From: a virus
DNA length: 26,918 nt
Virus record (IMG/VR): IMGVR_UViG_3300032323_001205
Span: 1 to 26,918 of that record
Reading direction: 5' to 3' (one strand)
Shown one piece after another: positions 1 to 5,072 of the stretch (position 1 is the stretch's first letter; each line of letters opens with the position of its first letter). A program made the translations under genes and the position numbers. The notes beneath the pieces are model-generated. The model saw nothing but the letters and a program-made list of their open reading frames with translations. It was not told the origin of the DNA and made no database searches.

Positions 1-127
1 AGTCTTTGAACCGAAAGGCCGCTAGCAATGCGAGAACGGTCCCTGTCGGGAAGCGGGTGGAAGGTACGTGTGATGACTCCAAAGGTCTGATGTACTATAA
101 TTACCGCCGAGGGATGCAGAGCAATAT
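1..127. other. Non-coding, probably structured stretch before the tRNA cluster
   Basis: No open reading frame with a ribosome binding site and no complete tRNA can be seen here. Several short complementary segments (for example TCCC/GGGA around 40-50 and GAC/GTC around 76-88) suggest a folded transcript that enters from the left of the window. It may be the 3' part of an RNA or simply a processed spacer of the tRNA precursor. Nothing specific is recognised. Confidence 0.3.
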
Positions 128-203
128 GTAGGTGTGACCCGAATGGTGAGGGCCCGGATTGCAAATCCGTAATATGCAGGTTCGAGTCCTGTCACCTACT
201 CCA
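128..203 (+). tRNA. tRNA-Cys (anticodon GCA)
   Basis: This is a full cloverleaf. The acceptor GTAGGTG pairs with CACCTAC, the anticodon loop is TTGCAAA (anticodon GCA), and the T loop is TTCGAGT. The 3' end is T-CCA with CCA encoded. It is the first of the cluster and lies 8 bases before the next tRNA. Confidence 0.95.
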
Positions 204-211
204 GAATACAT

Positions 212-285
212 GCGGGGTTCGTATAGTGGTAATACCTCAGCCTTCCAAGCTGATGCGGAGAGTTCGATTCTCTTACCCCGCTCCA
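212..285 (+). tRNA. tRNA-Gly (anticodon TCC)
   Basis: Acceptor GCGGGGT pairs with ACCCCGC. The anticodon loop CTTCCAA gives anticodon TCC, which reads GGA. The T loop is TTCGATT and CCA is encoded. A second glycine tRNA (GCC) occurs at 2815. Confidence 0.95.
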
Positions 286-301
286 AGTTATCCAAAAGCA
301 G

Positions 302-330
302 TAGACAGATAAATAGTTTTCTGTTATACT
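302..330 (+). promoter_or_regulatory. Sigma70-type promoter upstream of tRNA-Leu
   Basis: The -35 box TAGACA (302-307) and -10 box TATACT (325-330) are separated by exactly 17 bases, the same spacing as all other promoters in this window. It would start transcription at about 337, just ahead of tRNA-Leu. Confidence 0.6.
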
Positions 331-367
331 GTCTTTTGTTCTTTAAAAATTTAAATGACAGTTTTTT

Positions 368-444
368 GCCCCGGTGACGGAATTGGTATACGTGTTGGTC
401 TTAGAAGCCAAATTTTAGGAGTTCGAGTCTCCTCTGGGGCACCA
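368..444 (+). tRNA. tRNA-Leu (anticodon TAG) with a short variable loop
   Basis: Acceptor GCCCCGG pairs with CTGGGGC. The anticodon loop is CTTAGAA (TAG) and the T arm is AGGAG/CTCCT with loop TTCGAGT. The terminal A-CCA is encoded. The D loop has the GAATTGG pattern usual for leucine tRNAs. The variable region between the anticodon and T stems is only about 5 bases (ATTTT) instead of the long arm expected for class II tRNA-Leu. By contrast the tRNA-Ser at 4604 keeps its long arm. Confidence 0.9.
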
Positions 445-517
445 TATAAAAACATATTTGATTAAACTCGGGTTCATCCGTGATAGCATTGCTACTATAT
501 CAAGTGTGTTTTTATAT
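444..517 (+). repeat. Long inverted repeat (19-bp hairpin) between two tRNAs
   Basis: Bases 444-462 are complementary to 499-517 over 19 consecutive pairs (11 Watson-Crick, three with two G-T wobbles, then five Watson-Crick). The loop is 36 bases. The stem begins at the final A of tRNA-Leu and ends at the base before tRNA-Ala. In a polycistronic tRNA precursor it would bring the two tRNA ends together and could be a double-strand RNase processing site. Confidence 0.75.
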
Positions 518-593
518 GGGGGCGTAGCTCAGTTGGGAGAGCGGTTGCTTTGCAAGCAATAGGTCGCAGGTTCGATCCCTGTCTCCTCCACCA
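518..593 (+). tRNA. tRNA-Ala (anticodon TGC)
   Basis: Acceptor GGGGGCG pairs with CTCCTCC, with one C-T mismatch and one wobble. The D stem GCTC/GAGC, anticodon loop TTTGCAA (TGC), T loop TTCGATC and encoded A-CCA are all present. Confidence 0.95.
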
Positions 594-872
594 ATAAACC
601 CGGCTTACACTTTCACGTTATGAAAGTGCGTCCCTGTAACGATAGACCAGGGGGTACACTAGGACCTGACCTTACAGTCCCTGTTGGGGGATACTGAAAA
701 CTCCTGGGGTGAGGAACGCTAACCTTTACCAGAAGAAGAAATACGTGGACAGTGTAACAACTCAGAGATTGGGCTTATGTGGTGTAAGTAGCAGTCTCAT
801 TTTATAAGTGTGTTTCGCACCCAGCTGATAAGACTGGCTCTGTAAGTGAAAAAGAAATACATTTATAAATTA
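594..872 (+). ncRNA. Structured intergenic RNA between tRNA-Ala and tRNA-Met (unassigned)
   Basis: This 279-base stretch has no credible gene but many strong hairpins. CACTTTCA (608-615) pairs with TGAAAGTG (621-628). CCCTG (632-636) pairs with CAGGG (648-652). GGAC (662-665) pairs with GTCC (677-680). CAGTCT (792-797) pairs with AGACTG (831-836) and encloses GTGTG/CGCAC (808-820). It is presumably transcribed with the tRNAs. No known RNA family is recognised, so the boundaries are simply those of the gap. Confidence 0.45.
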
Positions 873-947
873 CGCGGGTAGGGTTGGTCACCACTCCAGT
901 CTCATAAGCTCGGAGCATCGGCAGTTCGAATCTGTCACCCGCATCCA
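873..947 (+). tRNA. tRNA-Met (anticodon CAT), with an initiator-like C1-A72 mismatch
   Basis: The anticodon loop is CTCATAA (CAT) and the T arm is GGCAG/CTGTC with loop TTCGAAT. CCA is encoded at 945-947. Counting back from CCA puts position 1 at C873 opposite A943, an unpaired C-A like bacterial initiator tRNA. The three G-C pairs of an initiator anticodon stem are absent, and that stem has a C-C mismatch. It could be elongator Met, initiator Met or Ile(CAU, lysidine-modified). The sequence alone does not decide. Confidence 0.85.
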
Positions 948-961
948 ATTAGGAGAATTAT

Positions 962-1111
962 ATGCCAATGTATGAAACAACAGTTCGCACACCAGAAGGC
1001 GACAAGAAAGATAAAGTCTATGCTCCCAATGTACAAGAAGCCAAAAAGCTTTTTGAACAAAGACATGGTCCACGAAATGTTCCATACATACCACATATGA
1101 TACCAAGTTAA
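962..1111 (+). CDS. Small hypothetical protein (49 aa)
   Basis: A 49-residue gene starts at ATG 962, about 5 bases after a clear Shine-Dalgarno AGGAGA (951-956), and ends in TAA at 1109-1111. The protein is rich in charged residues and ends with a tyrosine/proline stretch (VPYIPHMIPS). It has no membrane segment or motif I recognise. It sits between tRNA-Met and a broken tRNA-Val, so it is probably translated from the tRNA precursor transcript. Good ribosome binding site and codon structure support a real gene; the function is unknown. Confidence 0.75.
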   Translation: MPMYETTVRTPEGDKKDKVYAPNVQEAKKLFEQRHGPRNVPYIPHMIPS

Positions 1112-1113
1112 AT

Positions 1114-1158
1114 CCGAGTGTAGCGCAGCCTGGTTAGCGCATCTGCTTTACAGGCATA
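1114..1158 (+). pseudogene. 5' half of a tRNA-Val (anticodon TAC), interrupted
   Basis: Bases 1114-1120 (CCGAGTG) form an acceptor strand. They are followed by TA, a perfect D arm GCGC/GCGC (1123-1140) and an anticodon arm whose loop TTTACAG gives TAC. Pairing stops after GCA (1154-1156). The expected variable loop, T arm and CCA do not follow; instead the start codon of the endonuclease gene comes 10 bases later. An intact tRNA-Val with the same anticodon lies at 2589, so loss of this copy would be tolerated. Confidence 0.85.
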
Positions 1159-1167
1159 AATACATAC

Positions 1168-1788
1168 ATGCTAATATGTAAACACTGCAATAAAGAATGC
1201 AAGAATCTTAATTCTCTACGCAACCACGAAAGGTTGTGCAAATCTAACCCCTATCGACAAACTACATTCATTGAGGCTTATAATGAAAATCGTGTAGGGT
1301 CTTGGAATTCAGGCCTTACTAAGGAAAACAATTCTTCATTGAAGTCTGCCGCCGACAAGTTAAAAAAGAAATATGATTCGGGTGAACTTACTGCGCAGTC
1401 ACCTGCTTGTACTAAAGAATACTGGACAGAAGAAAAAAGAAAAGAAAAATCAGAGTGGCGCAAGCAATTGCACCGAGACTTCCCAGAAATGCATCCAAAT
1501 CGCAAATTGGCAGGGAATAGAAAGAAAATGTCTTACCCTGAACAAGTTGCATTTGACTTCTTAACAAGACATAATATAGTCTTTGAACACAATAAAAGGA
1601 TTGACAAGTATTACCCAGATTTTGTAATAGGAAATACTGTCATAGAAATTGACGGTGTTCAATGGCACGACAAAGAAAAAGATAGGATCCGTGATGAAGT
1701 AATAAGTAGTTATGGATATCAAGTTGTTCGTATTCTCTCAACTGAGAACATAGAAGAACGATTAACAATTTTACTCGGATTCGCCTAG
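1168..1788 (+). CDS. Homing-type endonuclease with N-terminal zinc finger and Vsr/EDxHD-like nuclease domain
   Basis: The 206-residue protein starts with a zinc-finger-like pattern (C4, C7, H20, C24). A basic linker follows (about 45-120), then a C-terminal nuclease of the Vsr/DUF559/EDxHD type. Candidate catalytic residues are E125, D151 (YPDF), E160 and D162 (EIDG), H167 and D172. Such proteins are known as free-standing phage homing endonucleases. The gene has no convincing ribosome binding site and begins inside what should be the 3' half of tRNA-Val. Its stop codon TAG (1786-1788) lies in the D arm of tRNA-Pro, so the coding region overlaps that tRNA by 15 bases. Insertion into the tRNA is inferred from this arrangement. 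Confidence 0.85.
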   Translation: MLICKHCNKECKNLNSLRNHERLCKSNPYRQTTFIEAYNENRVGSWNSGLTKENNSSLKSAADKLKKKYDSGELTAQSPACTKEYWTEEKRKEKSEWRKQLHRDFPEMHPNRKLAGNRKKMSYPEQVAFDFLTRHNIVFEHNKRIDKYYPDFVIGNTVIEIDGVQWHDKEKDRIRDEVISSYGYQVVRILSTENIEERLTILLGFA

Positions 1789-1853
1789 TCTGGTCGATGG
1801 CACCTGCTTTGGGAGCAGGAATAACGTGAGTTCAAATCCCACATCCGAGACCA
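1774..1853 (+). tRNA. tRNA-Pro (anticodon TGG)
   Basis: Acceptor CTCGGAT pairs with ATCCGAG. The anticodon stem CCTGC/GCAGG has loop TTTGGGA (TGG), the T loop is TTCAAAT, and A-CCA is encoded. The first 15 bases also encode the end of the upstream endonuclease. Confidence 0.95.
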
Positions 1854-1877
1854 ATTTAAATTTTAAAAGGAGTTAGT

Positions 1878-2039
1878 ATGACATGTAGAGGTTATGATCC
1901 TAAAGCGGTCAAAGTTGATAAAACAGTAAAACGCATGGCGTCAACGATTTGTGATAATCACGTTCGTGGTGCATACATTCGTAGCTTTGTCGAGATTGCA
2001 AAATCACAATCACGAGGTGCTCGAAAGGACTCAAAGTGA
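1878..2039 (+). CDS. Small basic hypothetical protein (53 aa)
   Basis: ATG 1878 follows a strong AAGGAG ribosome binding site (1867-1872). The protein is basic with two cysteines (MTCRGYDPKAVKVDK..., SFVEIAKSQSRGARKDSK) and no membrane segment. Its stop TGA (2037-2039) overlaps the GTG start of the next gene, so the two are probably translationally coupled. No family is recognised; a small nucleic-acid-associated protein is possible from charge alone. Confidence 0.75.
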   Translation: MTCRGYDPKAVKVDKTVKRMASTICDNHVRGAYIRSFVEIAKSQSRGARKDSK

Positions 2040-2221
2040 GTAAAGGTAGTAGACCACGTCCCTACAGTGTTGATTTAAACACTTTTAATAATAATTGGGA
2101 TAGCATCTTTAAAAAAAATCAAGTAGATGAAGACAAACAACCTTTATCGGGAACTAGTCGTATTGAATCATCCACTATTGATATTGATACAGAAGTTAAA
2201 GATAGTAACCATGGTGGATAA
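2036..2221 (+). CDS. Hypothetical protein (61 aa, GTG start)
   Basis: The start is GTG 2036, inside the GTGA overlap with the upstream stop codon and 6 bases after AAAGGA (2024-2029). The protein is polar and looks partly disordered, with many Asn, Asp and Ser and a Gly-Gly end. The gene overlaps the SpeD-like gene by 11 bases in another frame. The tight packing supports a three-gene unit 1878-2573. Function unknown. Confidence 0.6.
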   Translation: MSKGSRPRPYSVDLNTFNNNWDSIFKKNQVDEDKQPLSGTSRIESSTIDIDTEVKDSNHGG

Positions 2222-2573
2222 TACATATTGGGGATATCATTTGATGTTAGATTGTAGTGGATGTAAAAACATTGACAATCGGCAAACTATTTATAACTTT
2301 GTAAAGGCTTTGGTAAAAGAAATCGATATGGTAGCGCATGGTGAACCTATTATTGAATATCTATTATCCGGAGATCCTAAACAAGGTTATAGTTTGATGC
2401 AGTTAATTACTACTAGCAATATATGTGGACATTTTATGGAATTAGATAGTACTGCATATTTTGATATCTTTAGTTGTAAAGAATTTGATATCAACAAAGC
2501 ACAGAATATTGTGAGAAAATATTTCAGTCCAAAAAAAGTTAGAGTTAATTTCTTAACAAGACATGCAGATTGA
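2211..2573 (+). CDS. speD: SpeD-like pyruvoyl-dependent decarboxylase (S-adenosylmethionine decarboxylase family)
   Basis: The 120-residue protein matches the class 1b AdoMet decarboxylase fold in length and motifs. It has an N-terminal YWGYHLMLDCSGC strand, candidate pyruvoyl serine S69, catalytic histidine H74 five residues later, and catalytic cysteine C89 (FSCK) fifteen residues after that. This is the same spacing as S63/H68/C83 in known bacterial enzymes. The residue before S69 is Thr instead of Glu. The family makes decarboxylated AdoMet for spermidine, but phage relatives may have changed to arginine or ornithine decarboxylation. I chose ATG 2211 because homology begins there; an in-frame ATG at 2127 would add 28 unrelated residues. 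There is no strong Shine-Dalgarno, so coupling to the upstream gene is likely. Confidence 0.8.
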   Translation: MVDNTYWGYHLMLDCSGCKNIDNRQTIYNFVKALVKEIDMVAHGEPIIEYLLSGDPKQGYSLMQLITTSNICGHFMELDSTAYFDIFSCKEFDINKAQNIVRKYFSPKKVRVNFLTRHAD

Positions 2574-2588
2574 ATTAAATAAAATTAC

Positions 2589-2663
2589 GCATCGTTAACT
2601 CAGCGGTAGAGTGTCTCCTTTACACGGAGAGGGTCGGCGGTTCGATCCCGTCACGATGTACCA
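2589..2663 (+). tRNA. tRNA-Val (anticodon TAC)
   Basis: Acceptor GCATCGT pairs with ACGATGT (one wobble). The D stem is ACTC/GAGT, the anticodon loop TTTACAC (TAC), the T loop TTCGATC, and A-CCA is encoded. It has the same anticodon as the broken copy at 1114. Confidence 0.95.
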
Positions 2664-2680
2664 AATACATAGGAGTAATT

Positions 2681-2814
2681 ATGAGCAAGAGTAAAGATGT
2701 TATTGATCGTGCTTATGGAAACATTTCCAAAGAAGTTACTCCTATTATAGAATTTAATTTATTTCCAACATGGCGTGGTATTAAATACTACTACATCATG
2801 TTGAAACGAAAAAT

Positions 2815-2824
<10 letters not shown>
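2681..2824 (+). CDS. Small hypothetical protein (47 aa) overlapping a tRNA
   Basis: ATG 2681 is preceded by AGGAG (2671-2675). The 47-residue product is basic at its end (MLKRKMRV) with an aromatic YYYI stretch. Its last codons and TGA (2822-2824) lie inside the acceptor strand of tRNA-Gly(GCC), so translation runs into the tRNA. The ribosome binding site supports a real gene. Function unknown. Confidence 0.7.
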
Positions 2825-2889
<65 letters not shown>

Positions 2890-2911
2890 AGTTGATAAGG
2901 GTGAAGTACAA

Positions 2912-4063
2912 ATGTTTTTTTATATAGGCGAATCTAGTCCTATCAAAGCTTTAACTCATGTACACACTAGCCTATACATAGATGATGCATGGTTTCATTC
3001 AGAAGTGTTCGGAGTACCAGTTTGGTACAAAGGATATAGTACTGACTGCGTACTTGCTGATGCACTCCAAGATATATTAAATGGTTATCAGCCAGCCGGC
3101 AAGTGGTGTGTCATCTCATATGACAATACTTACAAGATACATCACTACATTATTCGTCCTTTTCCTATTTTTCAACGCGGGGAAGAGTATACAAATATTA
3201 ATTTAGATGGGTTTATTCGAACTCCTTATGAGTTACCGCAAGAACCTATATATACTTCTCCTATATCTATTGACGATGCGGCAGAAAGAATAGGCGATGT
3301 ATTGCATAAAAACACAATCAACTTTTACAAGTACAATCAGATTGGCAGAATGAATGTATTATTTTCTGGTGGACTAGATACATTAACTAGTTGGGCGATA
3401 TTAGACAGTATTAGACATGATTATGATCTTAATGTTTATTTGCCTAAATTGGGTGATACTGGTGTTAAGCATACTGGACGAATACGAGAAGTAGAATCTG
3501 ATTTGATCGACAACCTTACTAATAACTATTGGGGTTACACTATAACTAGTACGTACAAAAACCCATCCTGGTATATTACTGGTTTTTACGGTGAAAGATT
3601 TACTTTGCGAGAAGTAACGCAATCTTTATCCATAGCCAAGTATTTAAAAATATTGCAGGAAGATATGTTGAAAGAAACTGACTACATGTATTGGTTTATG
3701 AAAAGACCGTCTAATCATCCTAGTCAAGTAGGCGTCAGCGACTTTGATAACGAAGCCGAATTAAGAAAGTATTTTTTCAATACATGTTACCATGACCATC
3801 AGATGTGGCACCTAAATAACAATTTTCATTTTAGTCCTTTCTTTGATATAAGAATAGCCAAGATATCACACAACCTGTCATTACATGACATTATGAAAAA
3901 TAGTGCTAATGGTATAACTCAACGAAAAGTTATAGAACGATTTAGACCTGAGTTCATACAGTTACTTTCGGACTACAAGAATGCAAAAGACATATTCAAA
4001 AACTTTAAGAAAAATTTCTTAAGTATCAAACTGAATCCAGAAGTCAAAGTAAAGTTAAGATGA
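2912..4063 (+). CDS. Asparagine-synthase-like PP-loop protein with degenerate glutaminase-like N terminus
   Basis: The 383-residue protein carries the PP-loop ATP pyrophosphatase signature SGGLDT at residues 152-157, which binds ATP in asparagine synthases, tRNA thiolases and argininosuccinate synthases. The first ~110 residues resemble a class II glutamine amidotransferase sandwich in layout but start MFFYIG, so the catalytic N-terminal cysteine is absent. If it amidates or adenylates a substrate, it must use free ammonia or another donor. ATG 2912 follows AAGGGTG at a normal distance. A short gene follows 6 bases downstream. The substrate is unknown; a second, unrelated PP-loop gene is at 10093. 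Confidence 0.7.
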   Translation: MFFYIGESSPIKALTHVHTSLYIDDAWFHSEVFGVPVWYKGYSTDCVLADALQDILNGYQPAGKWCVISYDNTYKIHHYIIRPFPIFQRGEEYTNINLDGFIRTPYELPQEPIYTSPISIDDAAERIGDVLHKNTINFYKYNQIGRMNVLFSGGLDTLTSWAILDSIRHDYDLNVYLPKLGDTGVKHTGRIREVESDLIDNLTNNYWGYTITSTYKNPSWYITGFYGERFTLREVTQSLSIAKYLKILQEDMLKETDYMYWFMKRPSNHPSQVGVSDFDNEAELRKYFFNTCYHDHQMWHLNNNFHFSPFFDIRIAKISHNLSLHDIMKNSANGITQRKVIERFRPEFIQLLSDYKNAKDIFKNFKKNFLSIKLNPEVKVKLR

Positions 4064-4069
4064 GAGGGG

Positions 4070-4258
4070 ATGACAAGAAAAAATATTGATTTTGTTCCGT
4101 TGTATTATGAAACTATACTAGATTATGCTAGGGACAACTGGAACAATGTAAATCAATTTCGGTGGTCTGCTACTGAGTATAACTATCGTAAAATTTTTAC
4201 GAACTACGATCTAATATCATCTATAGTTCAAAATACCCAAAAACTGCTTACACTTTAA
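4070..4258 (+). CDS. Hypothetical protein (62 aa)
   Basis: ATG 4070 lies 6 bases after the stop of the PP-loop gene. The purine run GAGAGGGG directly abuts the start, closer than usual for a ribosome binding site, so coupling to the upstream gene is likely. The product is rich in Tyr, Trp and Asn (YYETILDYARDNWNNVNQF) with no recognised domain. Its end overlaps the -35 region of the next promoter. Confidence 0.55.
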   Translation: MTRKNIDFVPLYYETILDYARDNWNNVNQFRWSATEYNYRKIFTNYDLISSIVQNTQKLLTL

Positions 4259-4275
4259 CAAAACTAAGCTATAAT
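4247..4275 (+). promoter_or_regulatory. Promoter for the omega-like gene
   Basis: The -35 box CTTACA (4247-4252) is weaker than the window's usual TTGACA. A perfect -10 TATAAT (4270-4275) follows after 17 bases. It would start transcription at about 4282, 17 bases before the ATG. Confidence 0.65.
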
Positions 4276-4298
4276 ACAATTTTTAACTGAAAGAAAAT

Positions 4299-4520
4299 AT
4301 GACAGAAAGCCGTGCAAGATACACTAGTGAAGATGCAGTTAATATGGTGGGGAATCGTTTTGATTTAGTCCTCATTGCCTCACAACGAGTACGAGAACTG
4401 AAACGAGGGCATAGGTCTACACTTAATATTAAAGCAGGTCCTATTGTTACTGCACTACAAGAAGTTGAAGCAGGACTTGTAGGTCGTGAATATCTAAAAC
4501 GTATTAGAAAAAATCTATAA
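4299..4520 (+). CDS. rpoZ: RNA polymerase omega subunit homologue
   Basis: The 73-residue protein has the omega signature. RYTSEDAV (7-14) corresponds to the N-terminal helix, and VGNRFDLVLIASQRVREL (17-34) is the most conserved segment of bacterial RpoZ. It is followed by ALQEVEAGLV (52-61), matching the A-x-x-E-I-x-x-G-x-I motif. Omega binds the beta' C terminus and helps assemble RNA polymerase. A phage copy suggests remodelling of the host enzyme. The gene has its own promoter (4247-4275) and only a weak purine-rich ribosome binding site (GAAAGAAA). Five bases downstream starts tRNA-Trp. Confidence 0.85.
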   Translation: MTESRARYTSEDAVNMVGNRFDLVLIASQRVRELKRGHRSTLNIKAGPIVTALQEVEAGLVGREYLKRIRKNL

Positions 4521-4524
4521 ATAT

Positions 4525-4598
4525 ATCTCTCTGATGTAATGGCAGCATGTCGGTCTCCAAAACCGTTCGTGGGGGTTCGAGTCCCTCGGGGGATGCCA
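4525..4598 (+). tRNA. tRNA-Trp (anticodon CCA)
   Basis: Acceptor ATCTCTC pairs with GGGGGAT (two wobbles). The anticodon loop CTCCAAA gives CCA, the T arm is GGGGG/CCCTC with loop TTCGAGT, and G-CCA is encoded. Confidence 0.93.
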
Positions 4599-4603
4599 TA
4601 TAT

Positions 4604-4691
4604 GGAAACGTGGTCGAGTGGCCTATGGCGTCGGTCTTGAAAACCGAAGAACCGAAAGGTTCCGTGAGTTCGAATCTCACCGTTTCCGCCA
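4604..4691 (+). tRNA. tRNA-Ser (anticodon TGA), class II
   Basis: Acceptor GGAAACG pairs with CGTTTCC. The anticodon stem TCGGT/ACCGA has loop CTTGAAA (TGA). The variable arm is long (AACC-GAAA-GGTT), the T loop is TTCGAAT, and G-CCA is encoded. Length is 88 bases. Confidence 0.95.
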
Positions 4692-4711
4692 AGAACATTG
4701 CTCAAAAGCAA

Positions 4712-4740
4712 TTGTCAATAAATCAATACAGTGATACAAT
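4712..4740 (+). promoter_or_regulatory. Promoter of structured RNA copy A
   Basis: The -35 box TTGTCA (4712-4717) and -10 box TACAAT (4735-4740) are 17 bases apart. The sequence after -35 (ATAAATC) matches the promoter family seen between 12309 and 17969. Predicted start is near 4747, 14 bases before the closing helix of the RNA. Confidence 0.8.
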
Positions 4741-4746
4741 ACGTGT

Positions 4747-4926
4747 ATTGAAAGATTAAAAGGTTAGTCACATCAATACACCATTTATTTGAACTGATAG
4801 AATGTATGGTAGTTATTGGAGTCTACGGACGTTGAAGGTAACTATTGAAATGCACCTATCGCAATAGGAGTGATGGCCCTATTCAAAAAGCAGTCAACAA
4901 CTAACCTGTTTGTATTCTAGGATGAT
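4747..4926 (+). ncRNA. Structured RNA family, copy A
   Basis: A non-coding transcript is predicted between a promoter and two convergent minus-strand genes. AGGTTAG (4761-4767) pairs with CTAACCT (4901-4907), closing a 147-base domain. AATAGG (4863-4868) pairs with CCTATT (4878-4883) around the 9-base loop AGTGATGGC. AGTTA (4811-4815) can pair with TAACT (4839-4843). The conserved strings GGTAACTATTGAAATG (4837-4852) and AAGCAGTCAACAAC (4888-4901), plus a 3' tail to 4926, recur in copy B at 5806-5990. The two main helices differ in sequence between copies but keep pairing. No known RNA family is recognised. Confidence 0.8.
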
Positions 4927-4931
4927 ATATA

Positions 4932-5072
4932 TTAAACCCTCTCTACAGCATTTTGATTAGTGTTCTTAGAAATTTTAGGTATATATCTCATTTCCTTATT
5001 CCATAATGACCAACATTGTTCCCAGTCGGATGATTTGATTATAGTCATAGGAGTAGAGATTATATTATTCAT
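4932..5072 (-). CDS. Small hypothetical protein (46 aa), coupled to the oxygenase-like gene
   Basis: On the minus strand an ATG at 5072 overlaps the TAA of the upstream gene in a TAATG arrangement, the usual sign of translational coupling. The 46-codon frame ends at TAA 4934-4932. The product contains DWEQCWSLWNKEMRYIPK, rich in Trp, with no membrane segment or family I know. An internal ATG at 5048 is a possible alternative start. The gene converges on structured RNA copy A, ending about 6 bases from its 3' tail. Confidence 0.65.
   Translation of the reverse strand: MNNIISTPMTIIKSSDWEQCWSLWNKEMRYIPKISKNTNQNAVERV

Noticed and set aside
596-608. AAACCCGGCTTAC resembles the 3' end of RNase P RNA
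   Set aside because: The conserved core expected upstream is occupied by tRNA-Ala, and the GAGGAAAGTCC block is absent nearby. The match is short and probably chance.
1114-1853. Group I intron carrying the endonuclease in the tRNA anticodon arm
   Set aside because: No 3' exon with T arm and matching acceptor follows before tRNA-Pro, and no group I core is visible. A replacement fits better than an intron.
2127-2210. Upstream ATG extending the SpeD-like protein by 28 residues
   Set aside because: The extension overlaps the previous gene in another frame and has no family similarity; the conserved start YWGYHL lies after ATG 2211.
4283-4711. Minus-strand open frames across the omega gene and tRNAs
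   Set aside because: They are antisense to a recognised gene and two tRNAs and contain translated tRNA sequence.
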